DNA from: an uncultured Bacteroidales bacterium
GTDB taxonomy: Bacteria; Bacteroidota; Bacteroidia; Bacteroidales; Porphyromonadaceae
Reading direction: 5' to 3'
Assembly: GCA_947290775.1 (NCBI GenBank)
Contig: CAMYPM010000007.1
Span: forward strand, 1-64,000
Length of the DNA: 64,000 nucleotides
The notes under the pieces were generated by a model. The model was not told the origin of the DNA, searched no databases, and saw nothing but the letters and a program-made list of their open reading frames with translations. The position numbers and the translations under genes were made by a program. Position 1 is the first letter of the stretch. Every line of letters starts with the position of its first letter. Positions 7,860 through 17,930 of the stretch are shown piece after piece.

Positions 7860-9711
7860 AAGCAATCTGTCGTTCTTCCATGACCCTTGCAACGGCTTCA
7901 CCGGAAGGGCTTAATTCCCCATTTCTCAGATAATATTCTATCATCAGTCGCCCAATAGGCACCCCGTACACAGCACCAAAGCCGCCATTCTCCACATAAA
8001 CAGCCACTGCAATACGCGGATTGTCCTTTGGAGCAAAGCCCATAAACGCAGAGTGATCCTTACCATGTGGATTCTGAGCCGTACCCGTTTTACCACACAC
8101 TACTATTTCCCCCGGGGCAAAGTCAGCGCCTCTACAGGTGCCCACCTTAACCGCATCCGCCATACCATCGGCTATTACCTGCCAAGCCGAGCGATCGATT
8201 GTAGTCACATGAGGCGTTAGATAGATAGAGTCTAAAGTACCCCCTTGTATACGCTTCACGATATGCGGTTTGTAGTAATACCCTCTATTGGCCACCGTAG
8301 CAGCCAAGTTGGCAATTTGAAGAGGAGTAACAGTGACTTCTCCCTGCCCAATAGCAACGGAGATAATAGTAGAGCTATTCCATCGCCCCTTGTATATCTT
8401 ATCATACACGTCACTATTCGGTATATAGCCGCGCTTCTCGCCCGGTAAGTCGATGCCTAAGCAGTAGCCGAATCCCAAATCAACCATATGGTCTTTCCAA
8501 TGGGTAAAAGCCTCCTGTGCAGAACTATAGCGATTACGGTCGTCTATCATATTGCGTAAGCCCCAGCAAAAGAAAGAATTGCAAGAAGTGGCAATAGCAA
8601 ATTGAATTCCCAAAGGCGAGCTATGTCCGTGACAAGCCGGTTTGTTATGCAAAGGGGGATAGCCGTGATAGCATGGGAAGCGTGTAGAAAGGTTAATTAC
8701 CCCCTCTGAGAGAAACATAGCCCCCTGTGCCGCCTTGAAGGTCGAACCGGGCGGATAGGTACCCATAGTTGCCCTATTAAATAAAGGTTTACCTATCGCC
8801 GTTTGCAATATTCGATAGTTCTCAGGGAGATCCTTTCCCGTAAGTCGTGACGGATCATAGCCCGGGGATGACACCATGGCTAATATTTCTCCTGTAGATG
8901 GCTCAATTGCCACAATAGCACCAAGCTTTCCGCGCATCAGTCGCTCTCCAAAAGCTTGTAAATCCATATCTATCGATAGGTTGATATTCTTCCCCGGTTC
9001 ACCGGGTATATCGTTAAGACCATTGTTATACCTTCCCTGCAAGCGACCTCGGGCATCCCGCAACAGCACTTCATAGCCTTTTTGCCCCCGAAGCACCTTT
9101 TCATAGCTTTTCTCCACTCCACTTTTACCTATGTAATCCCCTACGGAGAGTGTAGAGTCTGCTTCTAATTCATTGCGGTTACACTCACCCAAATATCCTA
9201 AAATATGAGCTGCATTCGGCATGGTAAAGTGTCGGGTATAGCGTTGCCTTACAGAGAATCCCGGGAAGCGAAATAGTTGCTCTTGGAATCGACCTGCATA
9301 CTCGGGTGTAACTTGCGACAAGAGCAGTTGGGGTGCGTAGCGTGTATAGCCCGGATTAACCTTGCGGTCGGTAACGGCAGCCAGTCGGGCGTCAAAGAAA
9401 GTTTTATTAACTCCTAAGAGGTTACAAAAAGCAATTGTATCGAATTGGCTCAAATCGTGCATTGTAACCATAATGTCGTAGACCGGTTCATTATACACTA
9501 CGAGTTTGTCATTGCGGTCAAATATAGCGCCTCGGGCAGGATATTGAATACGATAATAGAAAGCATTTCGCTCTGCCTTACGGGTATACTCATCAGAAAT
9601 AATCTGCAAATAGAAAAGACGTCCTATATACCCGAATATGACCACAGCAGAGAGCAGCACCATAAGTACCTGCCGATCGCTGAAATCATTTTTGGGATGC
9701 GCTTTGGGCAT
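7843..9711 (-). CDS. mrdA: Penicillin-binding protein 2, elongasome transpeptidase
   Basis: Class B penicillin-binding protein that cross-links new peptidoglycan together with RodA. One N-terminal membrane anchor (residues ~14-37, LMVLLSAVVIFGYIGRLFYL) is followed by the dimerisation/pedestal domain and the transpeptidase domain. The three active-site motifs are present: STFK near residue 322, SCN near 375 and KTGTAQ near 537. Length 622 is normal. It begins 10 bases after mreD and its end overlaps rodA, consistent with translational coupling in one operon. Confidence 0.96.
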   Translation of the reverse strand: MPKAHPKNDFSDRQVLMVLLSAVVIFGYIGRLFYLQIISDEYTRKAERNAFYYRIQYPARGAIFDRNDKLVVYNEPVYDIMVTMHDLSQFDTIAFCNLLGVNKTFFDARLAAVTDRKVNPGYTRYAPQLLLSQVTPEYAGRFQEQLFRFPGFSVRQRYTRHFTMPNAAHILGYLGECNRNELEADSTLSVGDYIGKSGVEKSYEKVLRGQKGYEVLLRDARGRLQGRYNNGLNDIPGEPGKNINLSIDMDLQAFGERLMRGKLGAIVAIEPSTGEILAMVSSPGYDPSRLTGKDLPENYRILQTAIGKPLFNRATMGTYPPGSTFKAAQGAMFLSEGVINLSTRFPCYHGYPPLHNKPACHGHSSPLGIQFAIATSCNSFFCWGLRNMIDDRNRYSSAQEAFTHWKDHMVDLGFGYCLGIDLPGEKRGYIPNSDVYDKIYKGRWNSSTIISVAIGQGEVTVTPLQIANLAATVANRGYYYKPHIVKRIQGGTLDSIYLTPHVTTIDRSAWQVIADGMADAVKVGTCRGADFAPGEIVVCGKTGTAQNPHGKDHSAFMGFAPKDNPRIAVAVYVENGGFGAVYGVPIGRLMIEYYLRNGELSPSGEAVARVMEERQIAYGQTI

Positions 9712-9721
9712 ACTGATTAGT

Positions 9722-10228
9722 TTACTTGCTCTTTCTATTTGTAAAGAGCATAACGATCATAGCTATTACATAGCTGGATATTAAGCTACACAGCATACGT
9801 AGGGCAAGGTAACCTATAGAAGCACTTCCAATTGCATCCAAGGAAAAGAGTATTAGGTGATGGAGCAGTAAGATCAATAGCAGTAGAACAAAAGGCTTGC
9901 TGGCATCTCTCTGCACAGAGGGGAGAGAGGAAGGATCAGCATCAGCTACCACAAAGAAAGGAAGTAGATACCCATAAAGGAAACTCACCGCCGTAAAAGC
10001 AGCCGTATGCAAACCGGCAGTAGCCGAAACGGCATCAATGAGTAGCCCCACGAGACCACCGGTAAGGGTATATACAGACTTCTTCGTATCAATGGGGAAA
10101 AAGAAAAGTAATAAGGGATAAGCAAAGGGCGTGGCATAACGCCATAGAAACAGCTCATTCAGTACTAATATCTGCAACAATAGTACGATGAGTAGCTTCA
10201 AAACGAAAGATAAATGCGCTCTCTTCAT
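9722..10228 (-). CDS. mreD: MreD, rod-shape membrane protein
   Basis: A 168-residue, very hydrophobic protein with about five membrane segments. It is assigned mainly from position between mreC and mrdA and from size; MreD sequences diverge strongly. MreD links MreB/MreC to the RodA-PBP2 synthase at the inner membrane. The start is 12 bases after the mreC stop. Confidence 0.85.
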   Translation of the reverse strand: MKRAHLSFVLKLLIVLLLQILVLNELFLWRYATPFAYPLLLFFFPIDTKKSVYTLTGGLVGLLIDAVSATAGLHTAAFTAVSFLYGYLLPFFVVADADPSSLPSVQRDASKPFVLLLLILLLHHLILFSLDAIGSASIGYLALRMLCSLISSYVIAMIVMLFTNRKSK

Positions 10229-10240
10229 CTCCTTAATCTC

Positions 10241-11116
10241 TTATTGTTGCCAATAGTAGTTATTTTTTATTGAGTCAAGCTCAGAAGGCTTTACCGTGGG
10301 CTGATCCATAATTACATATACCCACTGCAAAGTAGCAAACTGTGTGCCCGGCTCTACTGCCACATACTTACCACCGAACGAGAGCTTATCCGTACTCTTT
10401 GGCTTAGATGCCACACGCCCAATGTATAAATCAGGCGGAAAGATAGAGGAATACCCACTTGTCACCACTGTATCTCCGGGACTATAAGTAGCATGAATAG
10501 ACAGATCGTTGAGCCTAAGTAGCTCTTGCTGCGGACTCTCCCACGAAAGCGTACCCATGAAATTAGTATGGTATAACTTACAACTAAGCTTCAGGTTGAT
10601 ATTGGTGAGAGGCACCACTACAGCATAGTGATCCCTCGTAGAAGCAACAATGCCGGCTACGCCATGTGCCGAGAGTACTCCCATCTCGGGGCGCATGCCA
10701 TCTTTTGACCCCTTATCAATAATGATCAGATTGTAATTGCTGTTTACTGACGTAGAGAGCACCTTTGCCACCTTATAATGGATAGGAGGGTGCGCTTGAA
10801 GGGTATCCAACCGCAGTCCGGATACAGAGTCATTATTTGCCTTGGCATAGTCCATGCTCTGCCGAAGGGCATGATAAGCCGTCTCGACCTCTATAATTCG
10901 ATTGGCTAAGCGCTTATTCTCTTCTCTTAATCCAATGTAGCCTTTGAACTCACCACTTGCTCTGAGTAACTCAACCATAACTCGATTTGAATACCCAATA
11001 TTGAGAAAGTGGTGATAGGCTGAACGATTGAAAAGTAGCGTCAGGGCAATTACCTCAAATAAAATGAGGAGTAGCCAATGCACTTTTGAAACGATAAAAT
11101 CGAAGAACTTGCGCAT
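10241..11116 (-). CDS. mreC: MreC, periplasmic rod-shape scaffold
   Basis: A 291-residue bitopic protein. A membrane segment at about residues 12-32 (HWLLLILFEVIALTLLF) is followed by a coiled coil around 60-95 (GLREENKRLANRIIEVE). Two beta domains come after that, with the typical IDKGSKDGMRPEMGV and DTVVTSGYSSIFPPDLYIGRV motifs. MreC connects cytoplasmic MreB with the periplasmic part of PBP2. It sits 24 bases after mreB in the same operon. Confidence 0.95.
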   Translation of the reverse strand: MRKFFDFIVSKVHWLLLILFEVIALTLLFNRSAYHHFLNIGYSNRVMVELLRASGEFKGYIGLREENKRLANRIIEVETAYHALRQSMDYAKANNDSVSGLRLDTLQAHPPIHYKVAKVLSTSVNSNYNLIIIDKGSKDGMRPEMGVLSAHGVAGIVASTRDHYAVVVPLTNINLKLSCKLYHTNFMGTLSWESPQQELLRLNDLSIHATYSPGDTVVTSGYSSIFPPDLYIGRVASKPKSTDKLSFGGKYVAVEPGTQFATLQWVYVIMDQPTVKPSELDSIKNNYYWQQ

Positions 11117-11139
11117 TGGGGCATGGCGATAAGCACTGC

Positions 11140-12162
11140 TTATCGGATAAGGAAGTTAAATGAATCAGTATTCTTCAGAGCTTCGCTGGTTCCTTTTGCT
11201 ACTGCATGCAGGGGATCTTCAGGTACGATAAATTTTATTCCGAAGCGATCGGAGAATCGCTTATCTAGTCCCCTCAGCAAAGCGCCTCCTCCGGTCAGGT
11301 TGATACCGCGCTCTACGACATCACTATACAGCTCAGGAGGAGTTTCTTCGAGTGTTTTCAGAATAGCATCCTCCATCTTTTTGATGGATACATCCAAACA
11401 TGAGGCTATCTCTGAGTAGTTGATCGGTATCTGCCTAGGTAAGGTATCCATCTGGTCTGCACCGGTTACCAAAAAGTCTTCCGGCGGATTATCCAGCTCT
11501 TTTAGGGCACTTCCTACTTTTATTTTGATCTCTTCGGCGGTACGCTCACCGATACGCACATTATGAGTGCGACGCATATATTCAACGATATCGTTCGTCA
11601 GTACGTCACCGGCTACACGAATGGATTGTTTAGTAGCAATACCTCCGTAGGATATAACGGCTATTTCGGTCGTACCTCCACCTATATCTACTATCATGTT
11701 TCCCTCCGGTGCAAGTACATCCACCCCTATACCGATAGCCGCAGCCATAGGCTCATAGAGCATGTACACATCTCTTCCTCCTGCATGCTCACTGGAGTCA
11801 TGCACGGCACGCGTTTCCACCTCTGTACTACCGGAAGGGATGCTTACAACCATCTTTAGTGCCGGAGAAAAGAGGCGGTGAGACTTTTTGTTGATTTGCT
11901 TAACCATGCCCCGAATCATCTGTTCGGCAGCATTAAAGTCTGCAATTACGCCGTCTTTAAGGGGACGGACCGTATGAATGAAGGCATGTCCTTTTTCATA
12001 CATTTCCCGTGCTTTGGTTCCTACTGCGAGTACTTCATTGGTACGAAGGTCAAAGGCTACCACGCTGGGTTCATCCAGTACGATCTTACCATCCTTAAGG
12101 ATGACCGTATTGGCTGTTCCCAAATCAATTGCCAATTCCTGTTTGAAGGAGAATAATCCCAT
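11140..12162 (-). CDS. mreB: MreB, actin-like rod-shape determinant
   Basis: Bacterial actin that forms membrane-associated filaments and guides side-wall synthesis. The nucleotide-binding elements of the actin fold are clear: DLGTANTVI near residue 14, VDIGGGTTEIAV near 164 and NLTGGGALLRGLD near 294. Length 340 is standard. It starts 26 bases downstream of the purH stop, so purH and the mre genes are probably cotranscribed. The presence of mreBCD suggests a rod or coccobacillus. Confidence 0.98.
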   Translation of the reverse strand: MGLFSFKQELAIDLGTANTVILKDGKIVLDEPSVVAFDLRTNEVLAVGTKAREMYEKGHAFIHTVRPLKDGVIADFNAAEQMIRGMVKQINKKSHRLFSPALKMVVSIPSGSTEVETRAVHDSSEHAGGRDVYMLYEPMAAAIGIGVDVLAPEGNMIVDIGGGTTEIAVISYGGIATKQSIRVAGDVLTNDIVEYMRRTHNVRIGERTAEEIKIKVGSALKELDNPPEDFLVTGADQMDTLPRQIPINYSEIASCLDVSIKKMEDAILKTLEETPPELYSDVVERGINLTGGGALLRGLDKRFSDRFGIKFIVPEDPLHAVAKGTSEALKNTDSFNFLIR

Positions 12163-12188
12163 ACTTGCTCTCTATATGTATCTTTCAA

Positions 12189-13715
12189 TTAGTGTCTGAA
12201 ATGTCTTTTCCCGGTGAAGAGCATGGCTATACCATGTTGGTTCGCTGCATCAATGCTCTCTTGATCTCTAATGGATCCTCCGGGCTGTATAATAGCGGTA
12301 ATACCTTCACGTGCAGCAGTCTCTACACAATCGCTAAAGGGGAAGAATGCGTCACTGGCCATTACGGCTCCGTGCAAATCAAATCCGTTGCGCTTCGCTT
12401 TGTCTATAGCTTGCTGCAAGGCGGCAATACGCGAAGTTTGACCTATACCATGAGCCAGCATCATGCCATCCCGCACCAATACGATCGCGTTGCTTTTACA
12501 GTGCTTAACCGCTTTCATAGCAAAGAGCATATCTTGCTTTTCCTGCTCTGTAGACGCTTTGTCAGTTACTTGACGACAATCTGTATCGCAAGCCACATCC
12601 CGCTCCTGACACATAAGTCCGTTAAGGGCACTCGTATAGTTAAAAGTAGTATGAATCGCATCAAGCTGCTTTAGTACTATACGCTTAGATTTCTTTGCTA
12701 AACAATTAAGCGCCTCTTCCGTATAATCAGGTGCAATAAGCACTTCGAAGAATATCTCCGATACGGCATTTGCTGTCCTTTCATCTATGCAGCGATTGGC
12801 TATCAGAATACCTCCAAATGCCGACTCTCTATCTGCATCAAAAGCTCTTTGCCAAGCCTCTGCAATGTCTTTCCCTTTGGCTATGCCACAGGGATTCATG
12901 TGCTTAATGACTGCGAAGCAGGGAGTTTGGTCAAACTCAGCAATGAGTTGCATTGCAGCATCTGCATCTCGCAGGTTGTTGTAGGAAAGCTCTTTACCTT
13001 GTAGTTGCTCAAATAAAGCCTTCTCCGGTGCAAAGAAGTATCCCTTTTGGTGCGGATTCTCTCCATAGCGCAACGCCTGAGCCGGCTGTAAGTCATGAGG
13101 CAACGGAATAGACTCGCCTCCCGAGAAATAGTCGCTTATAGCCCTATCATAAGCAGTGACATGGCGAAAAGCAGCTGCAGCCCATGTACGGCGCATTTCA
13201 AGCGTAGTAACTCCTTCGTGCGCTTTTACGGCTTTGCAGAAGTCCCCTAAGGCATCTTTTGATGCAATGACTGCCACATCACGGTAATTCTTGGCAGCCG
13301 CTCTTATAAGGGAGACTCCTCCGATATCGATTTTTTCTATAAGCTCCTCCTCGGAAGCACCCGCACGGAGTACTTCCTCAAAGGGATATAGATCAACCAC
13401 AACAAGGTCAATAGACTCAATAGCGTACTGCTGCATCTCTGCCCTATCTTGTTCCAGCTCACGACGTGCCAAAATACCCCCAAAGATAGTAGGGTGAAGC
13501 GTCTTGACACGACCACCCAAAATAGCAGGGAAACCGGTCAAGTCTTCTACTTTTCGACAGGGATAGCCTGCCTCTTCTATATAACGCTGCGTTCCCCCTG
13601 TAGAAATAAACTCTACATTTAGGGCACTAAGCGTCTCCAACAGAGGCTTTAGTCCCTCTTTGTTGTAAACAGAGATCAGTGCTCTTTCTATTTTTCTATT
13701 AACCTCTTGTGTCAT
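12189..13715 (-). CDS. purH: Bifunctional AICAR formyltransferase / IMP cyclohydrolase
   Basis: Catalyses the last two steps of IMP synthesis: 10-formyl-THF-dependent formylation of AICAR, then ring closure of FAICAR. The N-terminal MGS-like IMP cyclohydrolase domain shows STGGTQRYIEEAG and GGRVKTLHPTIFGG. The C-terminal transformylase domain shows RYGENPHQ and KHMNPCG (near residue 269), with FPFSDCVETA and IQPGGSIRD near the end. Length 508 is normal. It follows mutB by 33 bases on the same strand and precedes mreB by 26. No promoter box was seen in the short gap, so read-through from mutAB is possible. Confidence 0.97.
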   Translation of the reverse strand: MTQEVNRKIERALISVYNKEGLKPLLETLSALNVEFISTGGTQRYIEEAGYPCRKVEDLTGFPAILGGRVKTLHPTIFGGILARRELEQDRAEMQQYAIESIDLVVVDLYPFEEVLRAGASEEELIEKIDIGGVSLIRAAAKNYRDVAVIASKDALGDFCKAVKAHEGVTTLEMRRTWAAAAFRHVTAYDRAISDYFSGGESIPLPHDLQPAQALRYGENPHQKGYFFAPEKALFEQLQGKELSYNNLRDADAAMQLIAEFDQTPCFAVIKHMNPCGIAKGKDIAEAWQRAFDADRESAFGGILIANRCIDERTANAVSEIFFEVLIAPDYTEEALNCLAKKSKRIVLKQLDAIHTTFNYTSALNGLMCQERDVACDTDCRQVTDKASTEQEKQDMLFAMKAVKHCKSNAIVLVRDGMMLAHGIGQTSRIAALQQAIDKAKRNGFDLHGAVMASDAFFPFSDCVETAAREGITAIIQPGGSIRDQESIDAANQHGIAMLFTGKRHFRH

Positions 13716-13748
13716 ATTATAGTGAATTCATTAAATGCTATAATGGGA

Positions 13749-15905
13749 TTAGGCAGTAGCTCCCTCTTTACCCAATAGAAGCTCCAAGCACTTACCGGCT
13801 GAGTAAGCCACCGGAGTACCGGGCCCGAAGATGGCTGCCACGCCTGCCTTGTATAGGAAGTCGTAGTCCTGTGCCGGAATAACCCCACCTGCCGTAACCA
13901 TTATATCGTCGCGTCCCAGCCTCTTCAGTTCAGCGATCACTTGTGGGATAAGCGTCTTATGACCGGCAGCGAGCGAGCTGACTCCAAGTATATTCACGTC
14001 ATTCTCTACTGCCTGACGAGCTGCCTCTTCCGGGGTTTGGAACAGCGGTCCCATATCCACGTCAAAGCCCACATCTGCATAACCGGTAGCCACTACCTTT
14101 GCACCACGGTCATGTCCGTCTTGTCCCATCTTGGCTATCATAATACGAGGCTGACGACCCTCTTTTTCTGCAAATTCCTTAGCCAACGCACTGGCGTAGG
14201 CAAATTCTTGGTCCTGTCCGGTTTCTTTTGAGTACACGCCTGAAATAGTTCTAATGACTGCTTTATATCTACCGACAACCTCTTCGCACGCATCGGATAT
14301 TTCCCCTAAAGAGGCACGCTTCCCTGCTGCTTTTACGGCCAAATCAAGCAGATTACCCTTGCCTGTCTTCACGCACTCCGTAATAGCGGCAAGTGCCTCC
14401 TTAACCTCTTTCTCATTACGATTTTTGCGAAGTTCTTTAAGGCGCTCTACCTGCTGGGTGCGAACGGCTGTATTATCAATCTCAAGAATGTCAATTGGTG
14501 CTTCATGCTCCAATCGATATTTATTGACACCAATAATAACCTGCTGATGGGAGTCGATGCGAGCCTGAGTGCGTGCAGCAGCTTCCTCGATACGCATCTT
14601 GGGAAGACCCGTTTCGATGGCCTTAGCCATACCACCCATCTCTTCTATTTCCTGTATGTGTGCCCATGCCTTTTCTACTAATTCATTAGTGAGCGACTCT
14701 ACATAGTAAGAGCCTCCCCATGGGTCAATACCGCGACAAACCTGCGTCTCCTTTTGGATATAGATCTGTGTATTACGTGCAATACGCGCTGAGAAGTCAG
14801 TAGGCAACGCAATAGCCTCGTCCAACGCATTGGTGTGCAGCGATTGGGTATGCCCCAAAACAGCTGCCATAGCTTCAATACAAGTACGCCCCACATTATT
14901 GTACGGATCCTGCTCTGTCAGTGACCAACCTGATGTCTGACAGTGTGTACGAAGGGTCAGGCTCTTAGGATTTTCTGCACCAAAGCTCTTCACTATCTTA
15001 GCCCAAAGCATTCGCGCAGCACGCATCTTGGCAATCTCCATGAAGTGATTGACTCCGATCCCCCAGAAGAAGGATAGGCGAGGAGCGAATTTATCTACCG
15101 GTATGCCTGCATTGACTCCGGCACGTAAATATTGGATTCCGTCACAGAGCGTATAGGCCATCTCAATATCTGCTGTAGCACCGGCCTCCTGCATATGGTA
15201 GCCGGAAATGGAGATAGAGTTGAATTTAGGCATATTCTGTGAGGTGTACTCAAAGATATCCGCAATAATACGCATTGAGAATTCAGGAGGATATATATAG
15301 GTATTACGCACCATGAATTCCTTCAAAATATCGTTTTGAATGGTGCCCGCCATCTCTTCAAGGTTAGCCCCCTGCTCCAAGCCTGCATTAATGTAGAAAG
15401 CAAGAATAGGAAGCACAGCCCCATTCATGGTCATGGAGACGGACATTTTACCCAAAGGAATACCATCAAACAGCACCTTCATATCCTCTAACGAACAGAT
15501 GGATACGCCAGCTTTACCCACATCTCCCACTACACGCGGATGGTCCGCATCGTAGCCGCGGTGCGTTGGTAGGTCAAAGGCAACCGAAAGTCCCTTTTGC
15601 CCGGATGCCAAGTTACGCCGATAGAATGCATTTGACTCCTCAGCCGTAGAGAAACCTGCGTACTGACGAATGGTCCACGGACGTAACGGATACATAGCAC
15701 TGTACGGGCCACGTAGGAAAGGTGGCAGCCCACTACAATAATCCAAGTGGTGCAGATCCTGAATATCCTCTTTTGTGTACACTGGTTTTACGTCAATCAG
15801 CTCGGCCGTATGCCAAAGAGCTCCTGCCGCAGCCGCACTCGGTGTGCCCGCTTTGTGCTGGGCACATCGGGCTTCTATATTGATATTGTTATAGTTAGGT
15901 TTCAT
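13749..15905 (-). CDS. mutB: Methylmalonyl-CoA mutase, large (catalytic, B12-binding) subunit
   Basis: Interconverts succinyl-CoA and (R)-methylmalonyl-CoA with adenosylcobalamin, a step of the propionate-forming fermentation of Bacteroidales. The 718-residue protein has the catalytic TIM barrel ([18 protein letters not shown] near the N-terminus; [16 protein letters not shown]). It also has a C-terminal cobalamin domain with the base-off motif DGHDRG near residue 594 and the downstream GVSSLAAGH and VTAGGVIP. Its ATG overlaps the mutA stop by 4 bases (ATGA), a classic coupled pair. The chaperone GTPase gene meaB is about 33 kb away in this window. Confidence 0.97.
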   Translation of the reverse strand: MKPNYNNINIEARCAQHKAGTPSAAAAGALWHTAELIDVKPVYTKEDIQDLHHLDYCSGLPPFLRGPYSAMYPLRPWTIRQYAGFSTAEESNAFYRRNLASGQKGLSVAFDLPTHRGYDADHPRVVGDVGKAGVSICSLEDMKVLFDGIPLGKMSVSMTMNGAVLPILAFYINAGLEQGANLEEMAGTIQNDILKEFMVRNTYIYPPEFSMRIIADIFEYTSQNMPKFNSISISGYHMQEAGATADIEMAYTLCDGIQYLRAGVNAGIPVDKFAPRLSFFWGIGVNHFMEIAKMRAARMLWAKIVKSFGAENPKSLTLRTHCQTSGWSLTEQDPYNNVGRTCIEAMAAVLGHTQSLHTNALDEAIALPTDFSARIARNTQIYIQKETQVCRGIDPWGGSYYVESLTNELVEKAWAHIQEIEEMGGMAKAIETGLPKMRIEEAAARTQARIDSHQQVIIGVNKYRLEHEAPIDILEIDNTAVRTQQVERLKELRKNRNEKEVKEALAAITECVKTGKGNLLDLAVKAAGKRASLGEISDACEEVVGRYKAVIRTISGVYSKETGQDQEFAYASALAKEFAEKEGRQPRIMIAKMGQDGHDRGAKVVATGYADVGFDVDMGPLFQTPEEAARQAVENDVNILGVSSLAAGHKTLIPQVIAELKRLGRDDIMVTAGGVIPAQDYDFLYKAGVAAIFGPGTPVAYSAGKCLELLLGKEGATA

Positions 15906-17791
15906 GCTTCTTCGATACCAAAATGCTTGTTAAACTCTTGCAGCGTAGCCAACACGTCGCTCTTGACGTGTACAAAGTAGCGTATACCCAACGCTTTCAA
16001 ATCGTCCGTGCAGGCAGGGTTGCCGGCAATTACTAGCGGCACCTTGCCATCAATCAACTTGAACGCTTCCGGAGCATACTGAGCATACTCATCATCGCTG
16101 GAGCAGAGCACGATGATATCGGCTTTTTTGTCCAACGCTTCCTTAACGCCTGCTTCTACTGTTTCAAAGCCCAGGTTATCAATAAGCTTATAGCCTGCGC
16201 AACCGAAGAAGTTTCCGGCAAACTGGCTCCGCGCCAAACGCATGGCGAGGTTCCCTATGGTAAGCATGAATACAACAGGTTGGTGCTTTTGCCCTTCAGT
16301 AGCCAAGCGGAGCGACTCGAATGCAGATGCCCCTCGGCTAAAGTCCAATGCGGTAGTTGCGCCTTCCTTTGCGTGATCCTGTCCGCAGCAATGCCCCTCA
16401 ACGCAAGCTGCTTGATCCACTTTTGCTTTAATGGTTTCATTGAAGTTGGGAAATTCGTTGGTTCCCAACAAAGTTTCCTTACGCTTGGCAACTGCTTCGT
16501 GCCGTTTGGCATTAGAGGCGTTGATACGTTCCTGTATCTTACCGCTTTCCGCTTGTTGGGCGAATCCACCGGCAGCATCAATTTCCAAAAAGATGCTCCA
16601 CGACTGTTTCGCCACTTTATCAGTCAGCACTTCCACATAGTAGGAGCCGGCTGCAGGGTCCAAAACCTTATCAAAATGGCTTTCTTCCTTGAGCAGCAGT
16701 TGCTGGTTCCTTGCCAAACGGCGACTAAAATCGTCCGTTGTGCCGTAAGGCGTGTCAAAGGGGGTGACCGAAATTGCATCCACACCCGCCAAAGCGGCAC
16801 TCATTGTTTCCGTTTGGCTCCGCAACAGATTTACGTAACTATCGTAACGCGTCTGGTTCCACGTTGAGCTAACGGCATGCTGATAGATTTTGGCGCAATC
16901 GCCTTTGTATTCGTCGCCACTTCCGTGGGATGCCACTATTTCCGCCCACAACCAGCGTGCAGCGCGGTATTTGGCTATTTCCATAAAGAAGTTGGACGAG
17001 GTGCCGAAGTTGAAGTGTATGCGCATTGCAGCCTCTTCCACGGTATAGCCCTCTTCAATCAGCGTATCCAGCAAACAAGTGCCCCACGCCAATGCGCAAC
17101 CCAATTCCTCCGTGATATAAGCTCCGGCAAAATTGAATAGATGAGCTTCCACCGCTAAGACACGCATCGCAGGCAGCTCTTTGGCGGCCTCCATCACGGC
17201 ACGGATTTCCTTGTTCCGCCCCGTATAAACACGTCCTTTCACCAATTCGCGCTTGAAAGGATTGTAGTTCACGCATCCATGTACCTTAGCCGCATCACAG
17301 CCGCGAGCCTTTACTACTTGCGCAAAGACCTTCAATAGATTTGCCACCTTTGCCATACAGCAGGTGAAGCATATTTCAATGGCGGTTAGTTCGATATCTT
17401 TTAGCAGCCTTTCCAGCGAGACAGTGTCGATCCATTCGTCCTTAATTACAAAACAGAGCGAATCGACCCCTTTGTCCAAAATTTCCAACGCTTCTTTGTT
17501 GGCTGCCTCAGGCGTTGCTCCCGCCACGCTTTGACGCACGTACCATTCGTTATTATTGCGTGTAGAACGTACATAGGGGAATGTGTCAGGCGCTACATTA
17601 AGGTGCGTCAGTCCTTCCAAATCCTCCCGTCTATAGAACGGCTCTACGGTAAAGCCTTCACCGGTACGCCAAACGAGCTTTTTGTCGTAAGGCGCCCCTT
17701 TAAGGTCGGTAGTTATCTTTGCTTTCCACTCCTCCGTTGTGATCGGGGGGAACTCGGCAAAGAAGTTCCGGTCTTCCTTGTGTGTTGCCAT
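15902..17791 (-). CDS. mutA: Methylmalonyl-CoA mutase, small (non-catalytic) subunit
   Basis: Partner subunit of MutB. It shares the barrel fold ([27 protein letters not shown]) and a degenerate C-terminal cobalamin-like domain in which the DxHxxG ligand motif is absent, as expected for the structural subunit. An unusual Cys/His-rich stretch in the linker, [11 protein letters not shown] (near residue 467), is of unknown role. Length 629 is usual. A TTACTTTG sequence on the minus strand about 50 bases upstream is only an approximate promoter box. Confidence 0.95.
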   Translation of the reverse strand: MATHKEDRNFFAEFPPITTEEWKAKITTDLKGAPYDKKLVWRTGEGFTVEPFYRREDLEGLTHLNVAPDTFPYVRSTRNNNEWYVRQSVAGATPEAANKEALEILDKGVDSLCFVIKDEWIDTVSLERLLKDIELTAIEICFTCCMAKVANLLKVFAQVVKARGCDAAKVHGCVNYNPFKRELVKGRVYTGRNKEIRAVMEAAKELPAMRVLAVEAHLFNFAGAYITEELGCALAWGTCLLDTLIEEGYTVEEAAMRIHFNFGTSSNFFMEIAKYRAARWLWAEIVASHGSGDEYKGDCAKIYQHAVSSTWNQTRYDSYVNLLRSQTETMSAALAGVDAISVTPFDTPYGTTDDFSRRLARNQQLLLKEESHFDKVLDPAAGSYYVEVLTDKVAKQSWSIFLEIDAAGGFAQQAESGKIQERINASNAKRHEAVAKRKETLLGTNEFPNFNETIKAKVDQAACVEGHCCGQDHAKEGATTALDFSRGASAFESLRLATEGQKHQPVVFMLTIGNLAMRLARSQFAGNFFGCAGYKLIDNLGFETVEAGVKEALDKKADIIVLCSSDDEYAQYAPEAFKLIDGKVPLVIAGNPACTDDLKALGIRYFVHVKSDVLATLQEFNKHFGIEEA

Positions 17792-17930
17792 TTCTGTTGT
17801 TGTTTTATAGTTACTTACTTTTCTTTCTCTTCAACCTACAAAGTAAGCAAATTCCACACAAAGAAGCTAATCCTAAAAAGCGGTATTCCTACCCGCCTTG
17901 TATCTATGGGGAGAAGTGTGCCCTCATACC

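Noticed and set aside
16280-16867. 195-codon plus-strand open frame inside mutA
   Set aside because: Antisense shadow of a well-conserved gene; composition is not protein-like.
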